Below, piece by piece: positions 53,217-62,668 of a stretch of 64,000 bases of DNA. Source of the stretch: Beijerinckiaceae bacterium. Lineage in GTDB: Bacteria; Pseudomonadota; Alphaproteobacteria; Rhizobiales; Beijerinckiaceae. The translations under genes and the position numbers were made by a program. How positions within the stretch are numbered: position 1 is the first letter of the stretch; each line of letters begins with the position of its first letter. The notes below the pieces were generated by a model. The model searched no databases. It was given only the letters and a program-made list of their open reading frames with translations, and was not told the origin of the DNA. Location: NCBI GenBank assembly GCA_027533425.1, contig JAPZUD010000007.1, forward strand, positions 1-64,000, in the 5' to 3' direction.

Positions 53217-53330
53217 GTTGCCGCCCTCCCGACGGAAATGCCACGCGCTGGCCGCGCCCCGACGAAAAAGCCCGGCGCCGAAAGCCGCGCTGGCACGTAA
53301 CGTGCTGGCCGTCCCGGCAGGAGGCCCGCC

Positions 53331-53579
53331 ATGTTCCCGCGTCGCTACGTGCATCTCGTCTATGGTGTCCTGCAATCCGGGCTGACCTCGGGGGTCGCCT
53401 CCGGAATTGCCAGCTTGCCTTTCTGGAGCGCAGGCGGTTTCTGGGGCGCCTGGCTGACCGCCTGGGCAATCGCCTGGCTCACCATGTTGCCGCTGGTTGT
53501 CTTTGCGGCCCCGCTGATCCAGAAACTGGCCTATGGGCTGACGCGTGACGCGCCGGCCAGGGAACGGGAGCACGCATGA
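53331..53579 (+). CDS. DUF2798-type small membrane protein
   Basis: The 82-residue protein has two hydrophobic segments (VLQSGLTSGVASGIASLPF; WLTAWAIAWLTMLPLVVFAAPLI) joined by a short loop with Trp, as in DUF2798 proteins. The function is unknown. GGAGGCCC precedes the ATG, and the stop overlaps the next gene by ATGA. Confidence 0.8.
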   Translation: MFPRRYVHLVYGVLQSGLTSGVASGIASLPFWSAGGFWGAWLTAWAIAWLTMLPLVVFAAPLIQKLAYGLTRDAPAREREHA

Positions 53580-54007
53580 CCAACGTGAAGGGCAGCTGCC
53601 GTTGCGGTGCGGTTCGCCTGCAGGCTCGCGGGTTTCCTTCCCGGGTCGGACTCTGTCATTGCATGGATTGCCGTAAGCATCATGGCTCGCTGTTTCATGC
53701 ATCGGCCATCTTTCCTGATGCCGCCGTGACAATCGAAGGGGTGACCGGGGCCTATGCCGGCCGGCATTTCTGCACGACCTGCTTTTCGCCGGTCTATGCC
53801 AAGACCGGCGACGAGACCGAGATTCCCCTCGGGGCGCTGGACAAACCGGATGTCTTCGTCCCGACCTACGAACTCTGGACGACAAGGCGGGAATCCTGGC
53901 TGCCGTCCTTTGACGGGATGCGCCGCTATCCTCACGATCGAGACAACCCGGCGCGCGAGGAAGGCCCGGTCGTCACCGGCCCGAACCATGCGTCGAATGC
54001 GGAATGA
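53576..54007 (+). CDS. GFA (glutathione-dependent formaldehyde-activating-like) zinc protein
   Basis: The 143-residue CENP-V/GFA fold protein has Cys ligands at CRCGAVRL, CHCMDC and FCTTCFSPVY, the usual two-zinc layout. Despite the family name, most members have no shown formaldehyde activity. It is co-translated with the DUF2798 gene. Between its stop and the tRNA a 16-bp unit ACATYGAGCGCCRGAM occurs twice in tandem near 54029-54060. Confidence 0.87.
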   Translation: MTNVKGSCRCGAVRLQARGFPSRVGLCHCMDCRKHHGSLFHASAIFPDAAVTIEGVTGAYAGRHFCTTCFSPVYAKTGDETEIPLGALDKPDVFVPTYELWTTRRESWLPSFDGMRRYPHDRDNPAREEGPVVTGPNHASNAE

Positions 54008-54109
54008 TGAGAACAGCCAACGCCGGACACATCGAGCGCCGGAAACATTGAGCGCCAGACACACGCAGCCGGGCCGCGGGAAAACCAAGCTTGATGTTTG
54101 CGAAAAGAT

Positions 54110-54185
<76 letters not shown>

Positions 54186-54328
54186 ACGCCTTCCGGAAAA
54201 GGCAACGCGCGGGAAACCCGCGCGAGGCCGGTTCGATACCGTATCGCCCGGGGCTTGGCAAGCGCAAAGAACAGGCAAGAGCACAGAACGGGCAGGCCGG
54301 GAATTCCGGCCGGGATCCCCCTCGCCGC

Positions 54329-54811
54329 TCAGCCTTCTTCGGCGGGCCGGCCCGCTTCCACCAGGCCAGCCTGCTTCGGTGCCCGCTTGCGCGCGGGCCG
54401 CGGCTCGGCCTTGGGGGCCTCGATCTTCTGCATCACTGCCCTGACAGGGTTGGGTGAATGCTCGAGCGTCGAACCGCTGACCGCATCCACGCCCATGCCG
54501 ACCACGCCACCGACCACGGCGTTGCCGACAAACCCGGCCGCTCCGGTGCCGGCGATCTGCGTCCTCACGAACACCGTCTGGTCATGATGGCCGGCCAGCT
54601 TGAAAACCACCGAGAATTCTTCCTTCCGCGAGACCGTGATCGTGCAAGGGGTCGTGCATTTATGGTTGAGCGAAGTCTCGACGCTGACGCCGGAGGGCTC
54701 GGACTCAATCTGGATCTGGTTGGTCGTTCCGCGTGTCACTGTGGCGCATCCGCCCGCAGCCAGCAGGGCGGCGCACGGAAGCAGCCGCAAAAAACGTGAT
54801 AGTGCGATCAT
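54329..54811 (-). CDS. Hypothetical PEGA-like lipoprotein
   Basis: The 160-residue protein has a lipoprotein signal peptide with lipobox AAGGC (Cys about residue 22). The mature part begins ATVTRGTTNQIQIESEPSGVSVE, which resembles a PEGA-type beta-sandwich segment, followed by a Gly-rich hydrophobic patch (GTGAAGFVGNAVVGGVVGMGVDAVSG) and a basic C-terminus. The role is unknown; it is probably anchored in the envelope. The 143 bp between it and the tRNA show nothing else. Confidence 0.72.
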   Translation of the reverse strand: MIALSRFLRLLPCAALLAAGGCATVTRGTTNQIQIESEPSGVSVETSLNHKCTTPCTITVSRKEEFSVVFKLAGHHDQTVFVRTQIAGTGAAGFVGNAVVGGVVGMGVDAVSGSTLEHSPNPVRAVMQKIEAPKAEPRPARKRAPKQAGLVEAGRPAEEG

Positions 54812-54881
54812 GGTTTCCCCCGTCAGTTCCCGGGGACCATAAAAGGTGGCCGTGCCCTGCGCTATGGCGCGCGCGCCACAA

Positions 54882-55811
54882 TCATCCGGCCAATCCATCG
54901 GGCGGCCACAGCCAGGCCGCACCGCGCACGCCGGAGGAATCGCCGTGCATTGCCGGGCGGATCGGCGTAACGAAATGCTCGGCGAAAAGATGGGGGGTGA
55001 TCGCCCCCGGCAGCCGGGGATAGAGTTCGGGTACGTTGCTCATCCCGCCCCCGAGCACGATAACCTCCGGATCGAGCAGGTTGCACACATGGGCCAGCGC
55101 CCGGCCGAGCCGGTCGAGATAGCGGTCAAACGCTGCCGCAGCCGCCGGCTCGCCGGACCGCATCGAGGCGATGATCGCATCACCCCGCCGGCTCTCGCCG
55201 GTGATCCGCGCGAAATCGTTCTGGAACCCGGTTCCCGAAATCCAGGTCTCGAGGCAGCCCTTCTTGCCGCAATAGCAGGGCGGCGCAGCGGTGACTTCCT
55301 CGACACTGGGCCAGGGCAGCGGGTTATGCCCGAACTCGCCGGCGATCCGGTGCGGCCCATCCCAGGCGCGGCCATCGAGCGCGAGGCCCGCCCCGCACCC
55401 CGTCCCGAGGATCGCCGCGAAGACCACGCGCGCACCGGCTCCGGCGCCATCCACCGCCTCGGATACGGCGAGGCAATTGGCATCGTTGGAGAAGCGGATC
55501 TCGCGGCCGAGCGCGGCCTGCAGGTCGAGATGGAAGGGCCGGCCATTGAGTTCGGTCGAGTTGGAATTCACGCAGGTCCCGCTGAAGGGCGAGATCGACC
55601 CCGGCATGCCGATGCCGAGGCTGTGCGGCCCGGCATGCCCGGCTGCCGCCAGATCGGCCTCCACCCCGTGGACGAGCCGGGCAATCGCCTCGACGATCCC
55701 CTCATAGCGACCACGCGGCGTGGCGATCCGGCGGCGAAGCTGCTCGCCGCCGGCCCCGTCGACCGCAATGATCTCGATCTTGGTTCCGCCGAGATCGACC
55801 CCGAGGCGCAT
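54882..55811 (-). CDS. ROK-family sugar kinase (fructokinase/glucokinase type)
   Basis: The 309-residue kinase has the ATP-binding LGVDLGGTKIE, catalytic Asp in FSNDANCLAVSEA, LGTGCGAGL and the ROK zinc motif built from the His in GEFGHNPL and CYCGKKGCLET. It resembles Mak-type fructokinases. It sits between leuA and a lipoprotein with no sugar genes, so the substrate is uncertain. It is 15 bp downstream of leuA and may be co-transcribed with it. Confidence 0.87.
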   Translation of the reverse strand: MRLGVDLGGTKIEIIAVDGAGGEQLRRRIATPRGRYEGIVEAIARLVHGVEADLAAAGHAGPHSLGIGMPGSISPFSGTCVNSNSTELNGRPFHLDLQAALGREIRFSNDANCLAVSEAVDGAGAGARVVFAAILGTGCGAGLALDGRAWDGPHRIAGEFGHNPLPWPSVEEVTAAPPCYCGKKGCLETWISGTGFQNDFARITGESRRGDAIIASMRSGEPAAAAAFDRYLDRLGRALAHVCNLLDPEVIVLGGGMSNVPELYPRLPGAITPHLFAEHFVTPIRPAMHGDSSGVRGAAWLWPPDGLAG

Positions 55812-55826
55812 GGCGTGGCCGTCAGA

Positions 55827-57386
55827 TCAGGCTGCGCCGTGCTGGGCATGCACGCGGGCATCGCCCGCCCGCTGCTTGGTCAGCTTGTTGAGGGCCGCGA
55901 TATAGGCCTTGGCGGAGGCTACCAGCGTATCCGGATCGGCCGCGCGGCCATTGACCAGCCGGCCATCCTCGTCGGCGAGCCGCACGGAGACCTCCGCCTG
56001 CGCATCGGTGCCCTCGGTCACCGCATGGACCTGGTAGAGCTCCAGCTTCGCCTGATGCGGGATCATCTGGTGGATGGCATTGAACGTGGCATCGACCGGG
56101 CCGTTGCCGGTGGATTGCCGCGTATGGTGCTGGCCGTCGATATCCAGCGTCAGCACGGCGGATTGCGGGCCGTTGGTGCCCGCCACGACAAGCAGGTTCA
56201 GCACCTTCACGCGGTCCTGCGCGGTAGCGATGTTCTCGTCGACCAGCGCCTCGATATCCTCGTCATAGATGTGCTTCTTGCGGTCGGCCAGGGCCTTGAA
56301 CCGCACGAAGGCATCCTCGAGCTGGTTGTCGGCCAGTTCGTAGCCCAGCTGCTTGAGCTTGTCGCGGAAGGCATTGCGGCCCGAATGCTTGCCCATGACA
56401 AGACTTGTCTTGGACACGCCCACCGTTTCCGGTGTCATGATCTCGTAGGTCTGGTTGTTCTTCAGCATCCCGTCCTGGTGGATGCCGCTCTCATGCGCGA
56501 AGGCGTTCCGACCGACAATCGCCTTGTTGTACTGGACCGGGAACGAGGTCGCCGCGGAAACCAGCTTCGACGCGCGATTGAGCATCGTCGTCTCGATCCC
56601 GGTCTGGAACGGAAACACGTCATTGCGCGTCTTGATCGCCATGACGATTTCTTCCAGTGCCGCGTTGCCCGCACGCTCGCCGATGCCGTTGATCGTGCAT
56701 TCAACCTGCCGCGCGCCGCCCATCAGGCCGGCCACTGTATTCGCCACGGCAAGGCCGAGATCGTCATGGCAATGAACGGAGAAGATCGCCTTGTCGGCAT
56801 TCGGCACGCGGTTGATCACCATTTCGAACAATGCGCGATATTCGTCCGGCGTCGCATAGCCGACTGTATCGGGCAGGTTGATCGTGGTCGCGCCGGCCTT
56901 GATCGCCGCCTCGACGCAGCGGCAGAGGAAATCATGCTCGGTCCGGGTGGCATCCTCGGCCGACCATTCGACATCCTCGACATGGTTGCGGGCGCGGGTG
57001 CACTGGTCGATCACCAGTTGCAGGACGGCATCCGGCTCCTTCTGGAGCTTGTACTTCATATGCACCGGCGAGGTGGAAATGAAGGTATGGATGCGCGGCC
57101 GGCGGGCATGCTTCACGGCTTCGGCCGCCCGGTCGATATCCTTGAAGGCCGCGCGGCTCAGGCCGGCGACAACGGCGTTCTTGACCCGCTTGGCAATGGC
57201 GGAAACGGCCTCGAAATCACCATCGGAGGCGATCGGGAAGCCGGCCTCGATGATGTCGACGCCCATTTCGTCGAGGAAATCGGCAATAGCCAGCTTCTCC
57301 TCGAAGGTCATGGTCGCGCCGGGGCATTGCTCGCCATCGCGCAGGGTGGTGTCGAAGATCAGGACGCGGTTCTTGTCGGTGGACAT
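55827..57386 (-). CDS. leuA: 2-isopropylmalate synthase
   Basis: The 519-residue enzyme condenses acetyl-CoA with 2-oxoisovalerate, the first committed step of leucine synthesis. DTTLRDGEQCPGATM (residues 12-26) and SVHCHDDLGLAVANTVAG (about 200) are the two family signatures. The C-terminal allosteric domain for leucine feedback is present (ATFNAIHQ..., VRLADEDGRLVNGRAADPD). AAAGGAA precedes the ATG. The 5' leader carries a leucine-rich peptide and hairpin. Confidence 0.95.
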   Translation of the reverse strand: MSTDKNRVLIFDTTLRDGEQCPGATMTFEEKLAIADFLDEMGVDIIEAGFPIASDGDFEAVSAIAKRVKNAVVAGLSRAAFKDIDRAAEAVKHARRPRIHTFISTSPVHMKYKLQKEPDAVLQLVIDQCTRARNHVEDVEWSAEDATRTEHDFLCRCVEAAIKAGATTINLPDTVGYATPDEYRALFEMVINRVPNADKAIFSVHCHDDLGLAVANTVAGLMGGARQVECTINGIGERAGNAALEEIVMAIKTRNDVFPFQTGIETTMLNRASKLVSAATSFPVQYNKAIVGRNAFAHESGIHQDGMLKNNQTYEIMTPETVGVSKTSLVMGKHSGRNAFRDKLKQLGYELADNQLEDAFVRFKALADRKKHIYDEDIEALVDENIATAQDRVKVLNLLVVAGTNGPQSAVLTLDIDGQHHTRQSTGNGPVDATFNAIHQMIPHQAKLELYQVHAVTEGTDAQAEVSVRLADEDGRLVNGRAADPDTLVASAKAYIAALNKLTKQRAGDARVHAQHGAA

Positions 57387-57467
57387 GGGATGTTCCTTTG
57401 TCGGCTCGGGCCTGCCGGCTCGTTCTGGCGGTACAGGCACAACATTCGGGAAGGGTGCGAACACGGT

Positions 57468-57507
57468 CCCCTGAGAGCCCAGGCCAAGCCCGGACGGCCC
57501 TCAGGGG
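57468..57507 (-). promoter_or_regulatory. Hairpin in the leuA leader, overlapping the leader-peptide stop
   Basis: CCCCTGAG (57468-57475) is the perfect inverse of CTCAGGGG (57500-57507), with GGCC/GGCC pairing inside the loop. On the leuA transcript the first arm contains the leader peptide's stop codon. There is no U-tract after the second arm, so it may act by an antiterminator/SD or Rho-linked mechanism. The rest of the 429-bp gap 57387-57815 shows no other gene. Confidence 0.55.
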
Positions 57508-57551
57508 CCGGTAAGAAGCAGGCCGAGGGTGAGGGCGGCACGCAGCTGCAC
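57501..57551 (-). CDS. Leucine-rich leader peptide of leuA
   Basis: This 16-codon frame starts with GTG and reads MQLRAALTLGLLLTGP, six Leu of sixteen, including three in a row. It ends in a hairpin arm 115 bp before leuA. Leu-codon runs in a short frame ahead of leuA are the classic sign of ribosome-mediated attenuation. The Shine-Dalgarno sequence is weak, and the frame stays open upstream, so the exact start is unsure. Confidence 0.65.
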   Translation of the reverse strand: MQLRAALTLGLLLTGP

Positions 57552-57815
57552 AATCGCGGCGCCCGGGCGCAGCGCGATGTCAGGGCAGGTGTGGGTGCGG
57601 CAAACGCTCACGGGGCATCCTGATCGGATCGAACTGCACAAGGCATAACCAAGCCCTCGCCATTGCGCAAGAGCCCGACGGGCGGAAATCCGGGCGATAC
57701 GATGCGGCCCGAGCCTGCCCGGCTTCCTCCGGCAGCTGGCCACGCGCGTCCTCTTTGCCTTCCCGTCGGTTCAGGGTAGAGACAGGCAATGCCAACCGAT
57801 TCACCGGGGTCATCC

Positions 57816-58160
57816 ATGCGCCGCCTTTGCCTGATCGCCGTTTCGCTGCTGGCACTGACTGCCTGCCAGTCCACATCCGAGGCGCCCGCGCCTGCCCCGC
57901 AGGCTGCCGCACCGGCCCCGCGCGGCGTGACGATCACCCCGGCCGGTTTCCGCCTGCCCGAGGGCGGTGGCTGCCAGGGCGATATCGCCCGGTTCCGCGC
58001 CATCCAGGCCAATGATCTCGAAACCGGGCATGTGACCCGGACGGTCTATGACCAGATCGAGGCCGAGATGAAGCGCGCTGATTCGATGTGCGCTGCCGGC
58101 CAGTCCGGCCCCGCCAGTGCGCATGTCCGCGCGACGAAGAGCCGCTTCGGCTATCCCTGA
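57816..58160 (+). CDS. Hypothetical small lipoprotein
   Basis: The 114-residue protein has a lipoprotein signal MRRLCLIAVSLLALTAC (Cys 17), an Ala/Pro-rich linker and a conserved-looking domain from about residue 37 (VTITPAGFRLPEGGGCQGDIARFRAIQANDLETG, in segments). Two further cysteines may form a disulfide. Unknown function; I do not recognise the family. Confidence 0.72.
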   Translation: MRRLCLIAVSLLALTACQSTSEAPAPAPQAAAPAPRGVTITPAGFRLPEGGGCQGDIARFRAIQANDLETGHVTRTVYDQIEAEMKRADSMCAAGQSGPASAHVRATKSRFGYP

Positions 58161-58177
58161 GGCCGCTCCCGGCCTTG

Positions 58178-58888
58178 TTACCCGAAGGCATGGCGCAGGA
58201 AAGCCTGCTGGAACGGGGGCATGGCCACCTCGTCGATATCGGCGACCGACCGGGCAATCACGATATCCGAGAGTTCCGGATGCGGCAGATGCGGCATCCG
58301 CGCCAGCATCAGGGCCCGGGCATCTTCTGCGTCGAGGTCGATCCGGACCGGGCGCATGAAGGCTGCCCGCGCACCGTCGATCACTGCCGTCCAGCCTTGC
58401 CCGACCTCGACCTCGCTGGCGAGGAGGCCGGTCTCCTCGGCCATCTCCCGCAGGACCGATCCGGCAAGATCGATCCGGCCGTCCGGCAGGAGGTCATCCG
58501 GGTCCGGCGTGCCGGCAGCGAAATAGATCCGCCCGGGATTGGCCGTCCCCTCGCCCATCTTCCCGAGGAGGAACGCGCCATCGCGGGATCGGAGCGCCGC
58601 CATGGCGAAGCCGTTGCGCATCGCCGGCGCGGGGTAGCCGAATTCCCGCCAGGCGATGAAACTGGCATAATCGGTCTGGAGGTAGCGGCCGGCATATCGC
58701 CCCGCCTCGATCCGCCAGGAATGCTGCAGGAAAACCTGGCCATTGAAGCTGGCCGGCTTCTCCGACACAAAACGCGCCCAATGGCGGTCGATCTCGGCCC
58801 GGTTCTCGATGGCGAAGGCCCAGTCCCGCGCCTCGAGCCGCATGTCGAGGTCATCAAGCGCCAGGATTTCCGCACTGCCCTCAGGCAT
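58178..58888 (-). CDS. Nudix hydrolase-like protein
   Basis: The 236-residue protein has the Nudix helix core REMAEETGLL near residue 145. The upstream part of the box (G-x5-E) is degenerate, with Ile where the Glu is expected. Residues 1-85 form an N-terminal extension typical of a group of alphaproteobacterial Nudix proteins. The substrate is unknown. The start region overlaps the PhzF gene end by 8 bp, so the two are coupled. Confidence 0.82.
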   Translation of the reverse strand: MPEGSAEILALDDLDMRLEARDWAFAIENRAEIDRHWARFVSEKPASFNGQVFLQHSWRIEAGRYAGRYLQTDYASFIAWREFGYPAPAMRNGFAMAALRSRDGAFLLGKMGEGTANPGRIYFAAGTPDPDDLLPDGRIDLAGSVLREMAEETGLLASEVEVGQGWTAVIDGARAAFMRPVRIDLDAEDARALMLARMPHLPHPELSDIVIARSVADIDEVAMPPFQQAFLRHAFG

Positions 58889-59792
58889 GGATCCGCCCCT
58901 CGCTGACCCGCACCGCCGAGCCGCCGATCGCCGCGCGGGCAACGAGCCCCTTGCGGATCTCCAGATCAAGCGCGATCAGGCTCGGCCGGCCCATCTCGAA
59001 TCCCTGCTCGATCACGAGCTGGTGGATGCCGTCCTCGGGCAATTCGGCTGCAGCAGCCACGCCGGAAAACGCCGCCACGGCGGAGCCGGTGGCCGGATCC
59101 TCGGCAATACCGGCCGCCGGCCAGAACATCCGGGCATGGACATGATGCTCGGGCGATTCCGTCTCGCGCGTGTAGATAAAGGCGCCCTCGCGCCCCGCTT
59201 TCGCGAAGGCGGCGTTCCAGGCCTGCCGGTCGGCCACGGAAACGCGGCGGATCACCTCGAGGCTGCGGACCGGCACCATCGAATAGGGCACGCCGGCAGA
59301 CCAGACCGACAGGCTGTGCGCGCCGAAGCCGATCTCCAGCGGATCAATGCCGAGTGCCCTGGCGGCCAGCCCGACATCGAGATCGATCCCGAGATTCTCC
59401 GACAGGCGCGGCAAGTCGAACACCGCGCGGGAAACCTGGCCCGGGCTACGCCGCACCTCGACCTTCACAAGGCCGATCTTTTCCTCGAGCGCGATGATGA
59501 CACCTTCGCCGAGATGGCCGCCCGCGCGCAATTCCGCCAGCAGGATGGCCGTACCGACCGTCGGGTGGCCCGCAAAAGGCAACTCGCCGCCGGGGGTGAA
59601 GATCCGGATCTTCGCCGAATTGACCGGATCGTCAGGCGGCTGGACGAAAACCGTCTCCGAGAGATTGAACTCGCGCGCAATCGTCAGCATCGCGGCATCG
59701 GACAGGCCCTCGCCCTCCAGGACAACCGCAAGCGGGTTTCCCTCGAAAGGGCGGGTCGTGAAAACGTCCAGCGTGTGAAACATGCGCGCCAT
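58881..59792 (-). CDS. PhzF-family isomerase/epimerase-like protein
   Basis: The 303-residue protein has the two-domain PhzF fold: FHTLDVFTTRPFEGNPLAVVL at the start, catalytic Glu in NLSETVFV (about residue 46), FTPGGELPFAGHPTVGTA and EDPATGSAVAAF. Most members outside phenazine clusters have no known substrate. GAGGG precedes the ATG at 59792; an upstream in-frame ATG at 59807 is possible. Confidence 0.9.
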   Translation of the reverse strand: MARMFHTLDVFTTRPFEGNPLAVVLEGEGLSDAAMLTIAREFNLSETVFVQPPDDPVNSAKIRIFTPGGELPFAGHPTVGTAILLAELRAGGHLGEGVIIALEEKIGLVKVEVRRSPGQVSRAVFDLPRLSENLGIDLDVGLAARALGIDPLEIGFGAHSLSVWSAGVPYSMVPVRSLEVIRRVSVADRQAWNAAFAKAGREGAFIYTRETESPEHHVHARMFWPAAGIAEDPATGSAVAAFSGVAAAAELPEDGIHQLVIEQGFEMGRPSLIALDLEIRKGLVARAAIGGSAVRVSEGRIHA

Positions 59793-60048
59793 GGTGCCCT
59801 CTTTCATTGTTGGGCCTATTTCGCGCCCGCGCCCGCTGACCGCAAGCCCGGCGAGCAGAATTCGCCCCTCGATTCCAAAGGACGTTTCCACAAGCTGAAC
59901 CCCAGCCCAATAGCCAATTGCACGACAATTCACGTAGACTGATGTAGGACATTCGCATGAAGGCTTGGCAAGAACGGCCTTCCGCCATCCTGCCCGGCCC
60001 CGGGGCAGGAGACGCAGAAACAAGGGGCTGCACTCAAAGGAGTGTTCT

Positions 60049-60495
60049 ATGGTGACGACCCGTCTTTCCAAAATCGCCGCGATCCTGGTCATCGGCACCG
60101 GTGCCGCCTTCGCGCAGGCCACAACCCAGCAACCGAATACGCAGACCCGCCCGCCCGCTGGCCAGCCCGCCCCGGCCGCTCCGGCTCAGGCGCCCCGCCC
60201 GGCCGCTCCGGCCGCCACCACCCCGGCTGCTCCCGCTGCACAGGCGCCCCGCCCCGCCGCTCCGGCCGCCCCGGCGGCTGCGGCCCCGGCCGCGACTCAG
60301 GGCACGCTCGTGAACCTCAACACGGCCACCGAGACCGAGCTCGACAAGCTGCCGCAGATCGGCCCGGCCCGCGCCAAGGACATCATCGAGGCGCGCACCA
60401 AGAACGGCCGCTTCAAGAACTGGGAAGACTTCGTCGCGCGCAATGTCGTGCCGAAGAATGCCGAGGAAGCGATCAAGGGCAAGGTCCGCTTCTGA
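60049..60495 (+). CDS. ComEA-like helix-hairpin-helix protein
   Basis: The 148-residue protein has a signal peptide (1-23, ending AFAQ), an Ala/Pro-rich linker (about 24-83) and a C-terminal double HhH domain: LVNLNTATETELDKLPQIGPARAKDIIEAR. ComEA proteins bind DNA in the periplasm during uptake. The linker probably spans the periplasm or cell wall. AAAGGAG lies 6 bp before the ATG. No comEC is nearby. Confidence 0.85.
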   Translation: MVTTRLSKIAAILVIGTGAAFAQATTQQPNTQTRPPAGQPAPAAPAQAPRPAAPAATTPAAPAAQAPRPAAPAAPAAAAPAATQGTLVNLNTATETELDKLPQIGPARAKDIIEARTKNGRFKNWEDFVARNVVPKNAEEAIKGKVRF

Positions 60496-60540
60496 GCGGC
60501 TGCACCTCCTCTCGGGCGTGAGGCGCGATGAAACGATAAG

Positions 60541-60563
60541 GGCCGGCGCAAGCCGGCCTTTTT
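60541..60563 (+). terminator. Rho-independent terminator after the ComEA-like gene
   Basis: GGCCGGC, loop GCAA, GCCGGCC is followed by TTTTT. It lies 45 bp past the stop and abuts the 3' end of pdxY on the other strand. Confidence 0.92.
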
Positions 60564-61414
60564 CAGGTCAGCCGTTCGACAGGAAAAAGCTGCGAGGGGC
60601 TGGTGAATTCATCCTGCGCTGCGATGGTCAGGATCTCGCGCGAGCCGGCCTCGACCGTCCGTTTCAGCAGGCCATGCACCGAGGATCCCGCCCGTTGCAG
60701 GGCCAGGGCGATATCGTTCTCGCGGGCCAGATGGACGAGGAACAGCGCCGCAATTGCATCGCCGAGCCCGTTGACACTGGCGGCAAGGCGTGGCGTTCGC
60801 AGCCGGAAACAGCCCTGCCCGGAAGAAGCCAGCAGGTCGAGTGCGTCGTCGGGCGTTTCCCCGGTCAGCACCGAGGTGACCAGGATGGCGGAAGGCCCCA
60901 TCGCATGGAGGGCAGCAATCGATTCCCTGACCGAAGCGAAGGAATGAACTGACCTTCCGGTCAAGTATTCCAGCTCGAACAGGTTGGGCGTGACGATATC
61001 GGCAGCCCGAACGGCGCGGTCGCGCATGAATTCGGGGATGCCCGGCCGCACGAAGATGCCACGCCCGACATCGCCGATCACCGGATCGCAGGCATAGAGC
61101 GCGGCCGGATTGGCTTCCTTTACCCGCGCCACCGCACCGAGGATCGCCTCGCCCGTATCGTGCGAGCCCATATAGCCGGAAAGCACGGCATCGCACGACG
61201 GCAGCACGCCGCGCTCGGCGATGCCCTGGACGAGATCGGCGATCAGCCCCGCCTCGAACACCTGCCCGCGCCAGGCACCATAGCCGGTATGGTTCGAGAA
61301 CTGGACCGTATGGATCGGCCAGACCTCGACACCGAGTCGTTGCATCGGGAAGGTGGCGGAGGCATTGCCGACATGGCCATAGGCCACATGCGACTGGATG
61401 GAGAGAACATTCAT
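60563..61414 (-). CDS. pdxY: Pyridoxal kinase
   Basis: The 283-residue ribokinase-fold enzyme phosphorylates pyridoxal to PLP in vitamin B6 salvage. [27 protein letters not shown] in segments is the PdxY/PdxK opening. [28 protein letters not shown] and [16 protein letters not shown] (with the catalytic Asp) follow. A terminator separates it from the ABC operon upstream on the same strand. Confidence 0.94.
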   Translation of the reverse strand: MNVLSIQSHVAYGHVGNASATFPMQRLGVEVWPIHTVQFSNHTGYGAWRGQVFEAGLIADLVQGIAERGVLPSCDAVLSGYMGSHDTGEAILGAVARVKEANPAALYACDPVIGDVGRGIFVRPGIPEFMRDRAVRAADIVTPNLFELEYLTGRSVHSFASVRESIAALHAMGPSAILVTSVLTGETPDDALDLLASSGQGCFRLRTPRLAASVNGLGDAIAALFLVHLARENDIALALQRAGSSVHGLLKRTVEAGSREILTIAAQDEFTSPSQLFPVERLT

Positions 61415-61432
61415 GGCATCGTCCCCGACGGC

Positions 61433-61457
61433 AAAAAGGGGCGGTTCCCCGCCCCTT
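61433..61457 (-). terminator. Rho-independent terminator after the ABC binding-protein gene
   Basis: On the minus strand AAGGGGCGG, loop GGAA, CCGCCCCTT runs into TTT. It ends the ABC transporter transcript 58 bp past the stop and just before pdxY. Confidence 0.88.
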
Positions 61458-61514
61458 CCCGTTTGTGCCCCGACCTGCCGGAACCGGCAAGCCTGAAGCC
61501 TGATGCCGGCTCGG

Positions 61515-62555
61515 TCAGCTGACCATGGACGCGGCCTTGACCGCGAAGGTCGGAACGAAAGTCTTGGACAGGTCGACATTCGCCCCCGCCATTTCCTTGT
61601 CCAGCGCCTTGAGCGTGTCATAGACCGACTTCATGCCCGTCTGCGCCATGATCCCGGTTTCGGAATAGGCCGCCTGCGAGGCCTTCACCGCCCGGATGTA
61701 GAGGGCCTTGTCACCGAGATGGTAGGCTTCGGGCACGGCATCGGCGATCTCCTCCGGCTTGGCCCTGTTGATCCAGCGCAGCGCCTTGTAGATGCCGTTG
61801 ACAGCGGCCTGCACGGTCTGCGGGTTCTTTTCCATGAAATCCTGCTTCACATAGAGGCAGGACGCCGGGTTCGACCCGCCGAACAGGTCATTCGTGCCCT
61901 TCTCGGTCCGGGTATCGATGAGCGTGACGATATCCTGATCGGCCTCGAGCTTGGCAATGACCGGATCGAGATGGGAGATCACGTCGATCTCGCCCTTCTT
62001 CATCGCAGCCACGGCGCTGGCGCCGCCGCCGACGCCGATGAAGCTCGCATCCTCGGCCTTGAGGCCTTCCTTCACCATCGCGTGCAGCACCGTGATGTAG
62101 GTCGAGGAGCCCGGCGCCGTGACGCCGATCTTCAGGCCCTTGAAATCCTTCGCCGACTTCACCTTGTCCGCCAGCGCCTTCCGGACGCCGATCACAATGG
62201 TCGGGAATCGCAGCATCTCGATGACGGCGCGGATATCCTGGTTCTTCGCCTGCATCCGGATCGTGTGCTCATAGGCGCCGGCGACGATATCGACCGAGCC
62301 GCCGACAAGCGCCTGCAGCGAGCGGGCGCCGCCGGCAAAATCGTTGATCTCCGGATCCAGCCCGAAATCCTTGAAGAAGCCCTTCCGCTCGGCAACCGTC
62401 AGCGGGAGATAGTAGAGCAGCGACTTGCCGCCCACGCCCATGATCACCTTCGACTTCTCGACTGCGGCGGCACGGCCGATCAGGCCGGGCGCGGCAATCA
62501 ACGCAGACCCGGCAACACCCAGGGCCATCACGTTCCGGCGGGACAGTCTTTCCAT
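61515..62555 (-). CDS. NitT/TauT-type ABC transporter substrate-binding protein
   Basis: The 346-residue periplasmic protein of the NMT1/THI5-SsuA superfamily has a twin-arginine signal (SRRNVMALG) cleaved near GRAAAVEK. GKSLLYYLPLTVAERKGFFKDFGLDPE and DFKGLKIGVTAPGSSTYI are family landmarks. Ligands in the family include sulfonates, nitrate, aromatic acids and thiamine precursors; this sequence alone does not decide. It is the last gene of the operon. Confidence 0.9.
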   Translation of the reverse strand: MERLSRRNVMALGVAGSALIAAPGLIGRAAAVEKSKVIMGVGGKSLLYYLPLTVAERKGFFKDFGLDPEINDFAGGARSLQALVGGSVDIVAGAYEHTIRMQAKNQDIRAVIEMLRFPTIVIGVRKALADKVKSAKDFKGLKIGVTAPGSSTYITVLHAMVKEGLKAEDASFIGVGGGASAVAAMKKGEIDVISHLDPVIAKLEADQDIVTLIDTRTEKGTNDLFGGSNPASCLYVKQDFMEKNPQTVQAAVNGIYKALRWINRAKPEEIADAVPEAYHLGDKALYIRAVKASQAAYSETGIMAQTGMKSVYDTLKALDKEMAGANVDLSKTFVPTFAVKAASMVS

Positions 62556-62668
62556 CGATTTTTCCTCTCCTGCTAGTCTCGGCCGGTTCGCGGCCTTGTT
62601 CTGCTCATCCTGCATATTGGCGACGGCCTTGGCAATCGACCTCGCCTTCCGGGGCCGGCCGCTTGCGG

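Noticed and set aside
54846-57623. Plus-strand frame of about 925 codons opposite the ROK kinase and leuA
   Set aside because: Antisense to two strongly supported genes; composition is that of a complement frame.
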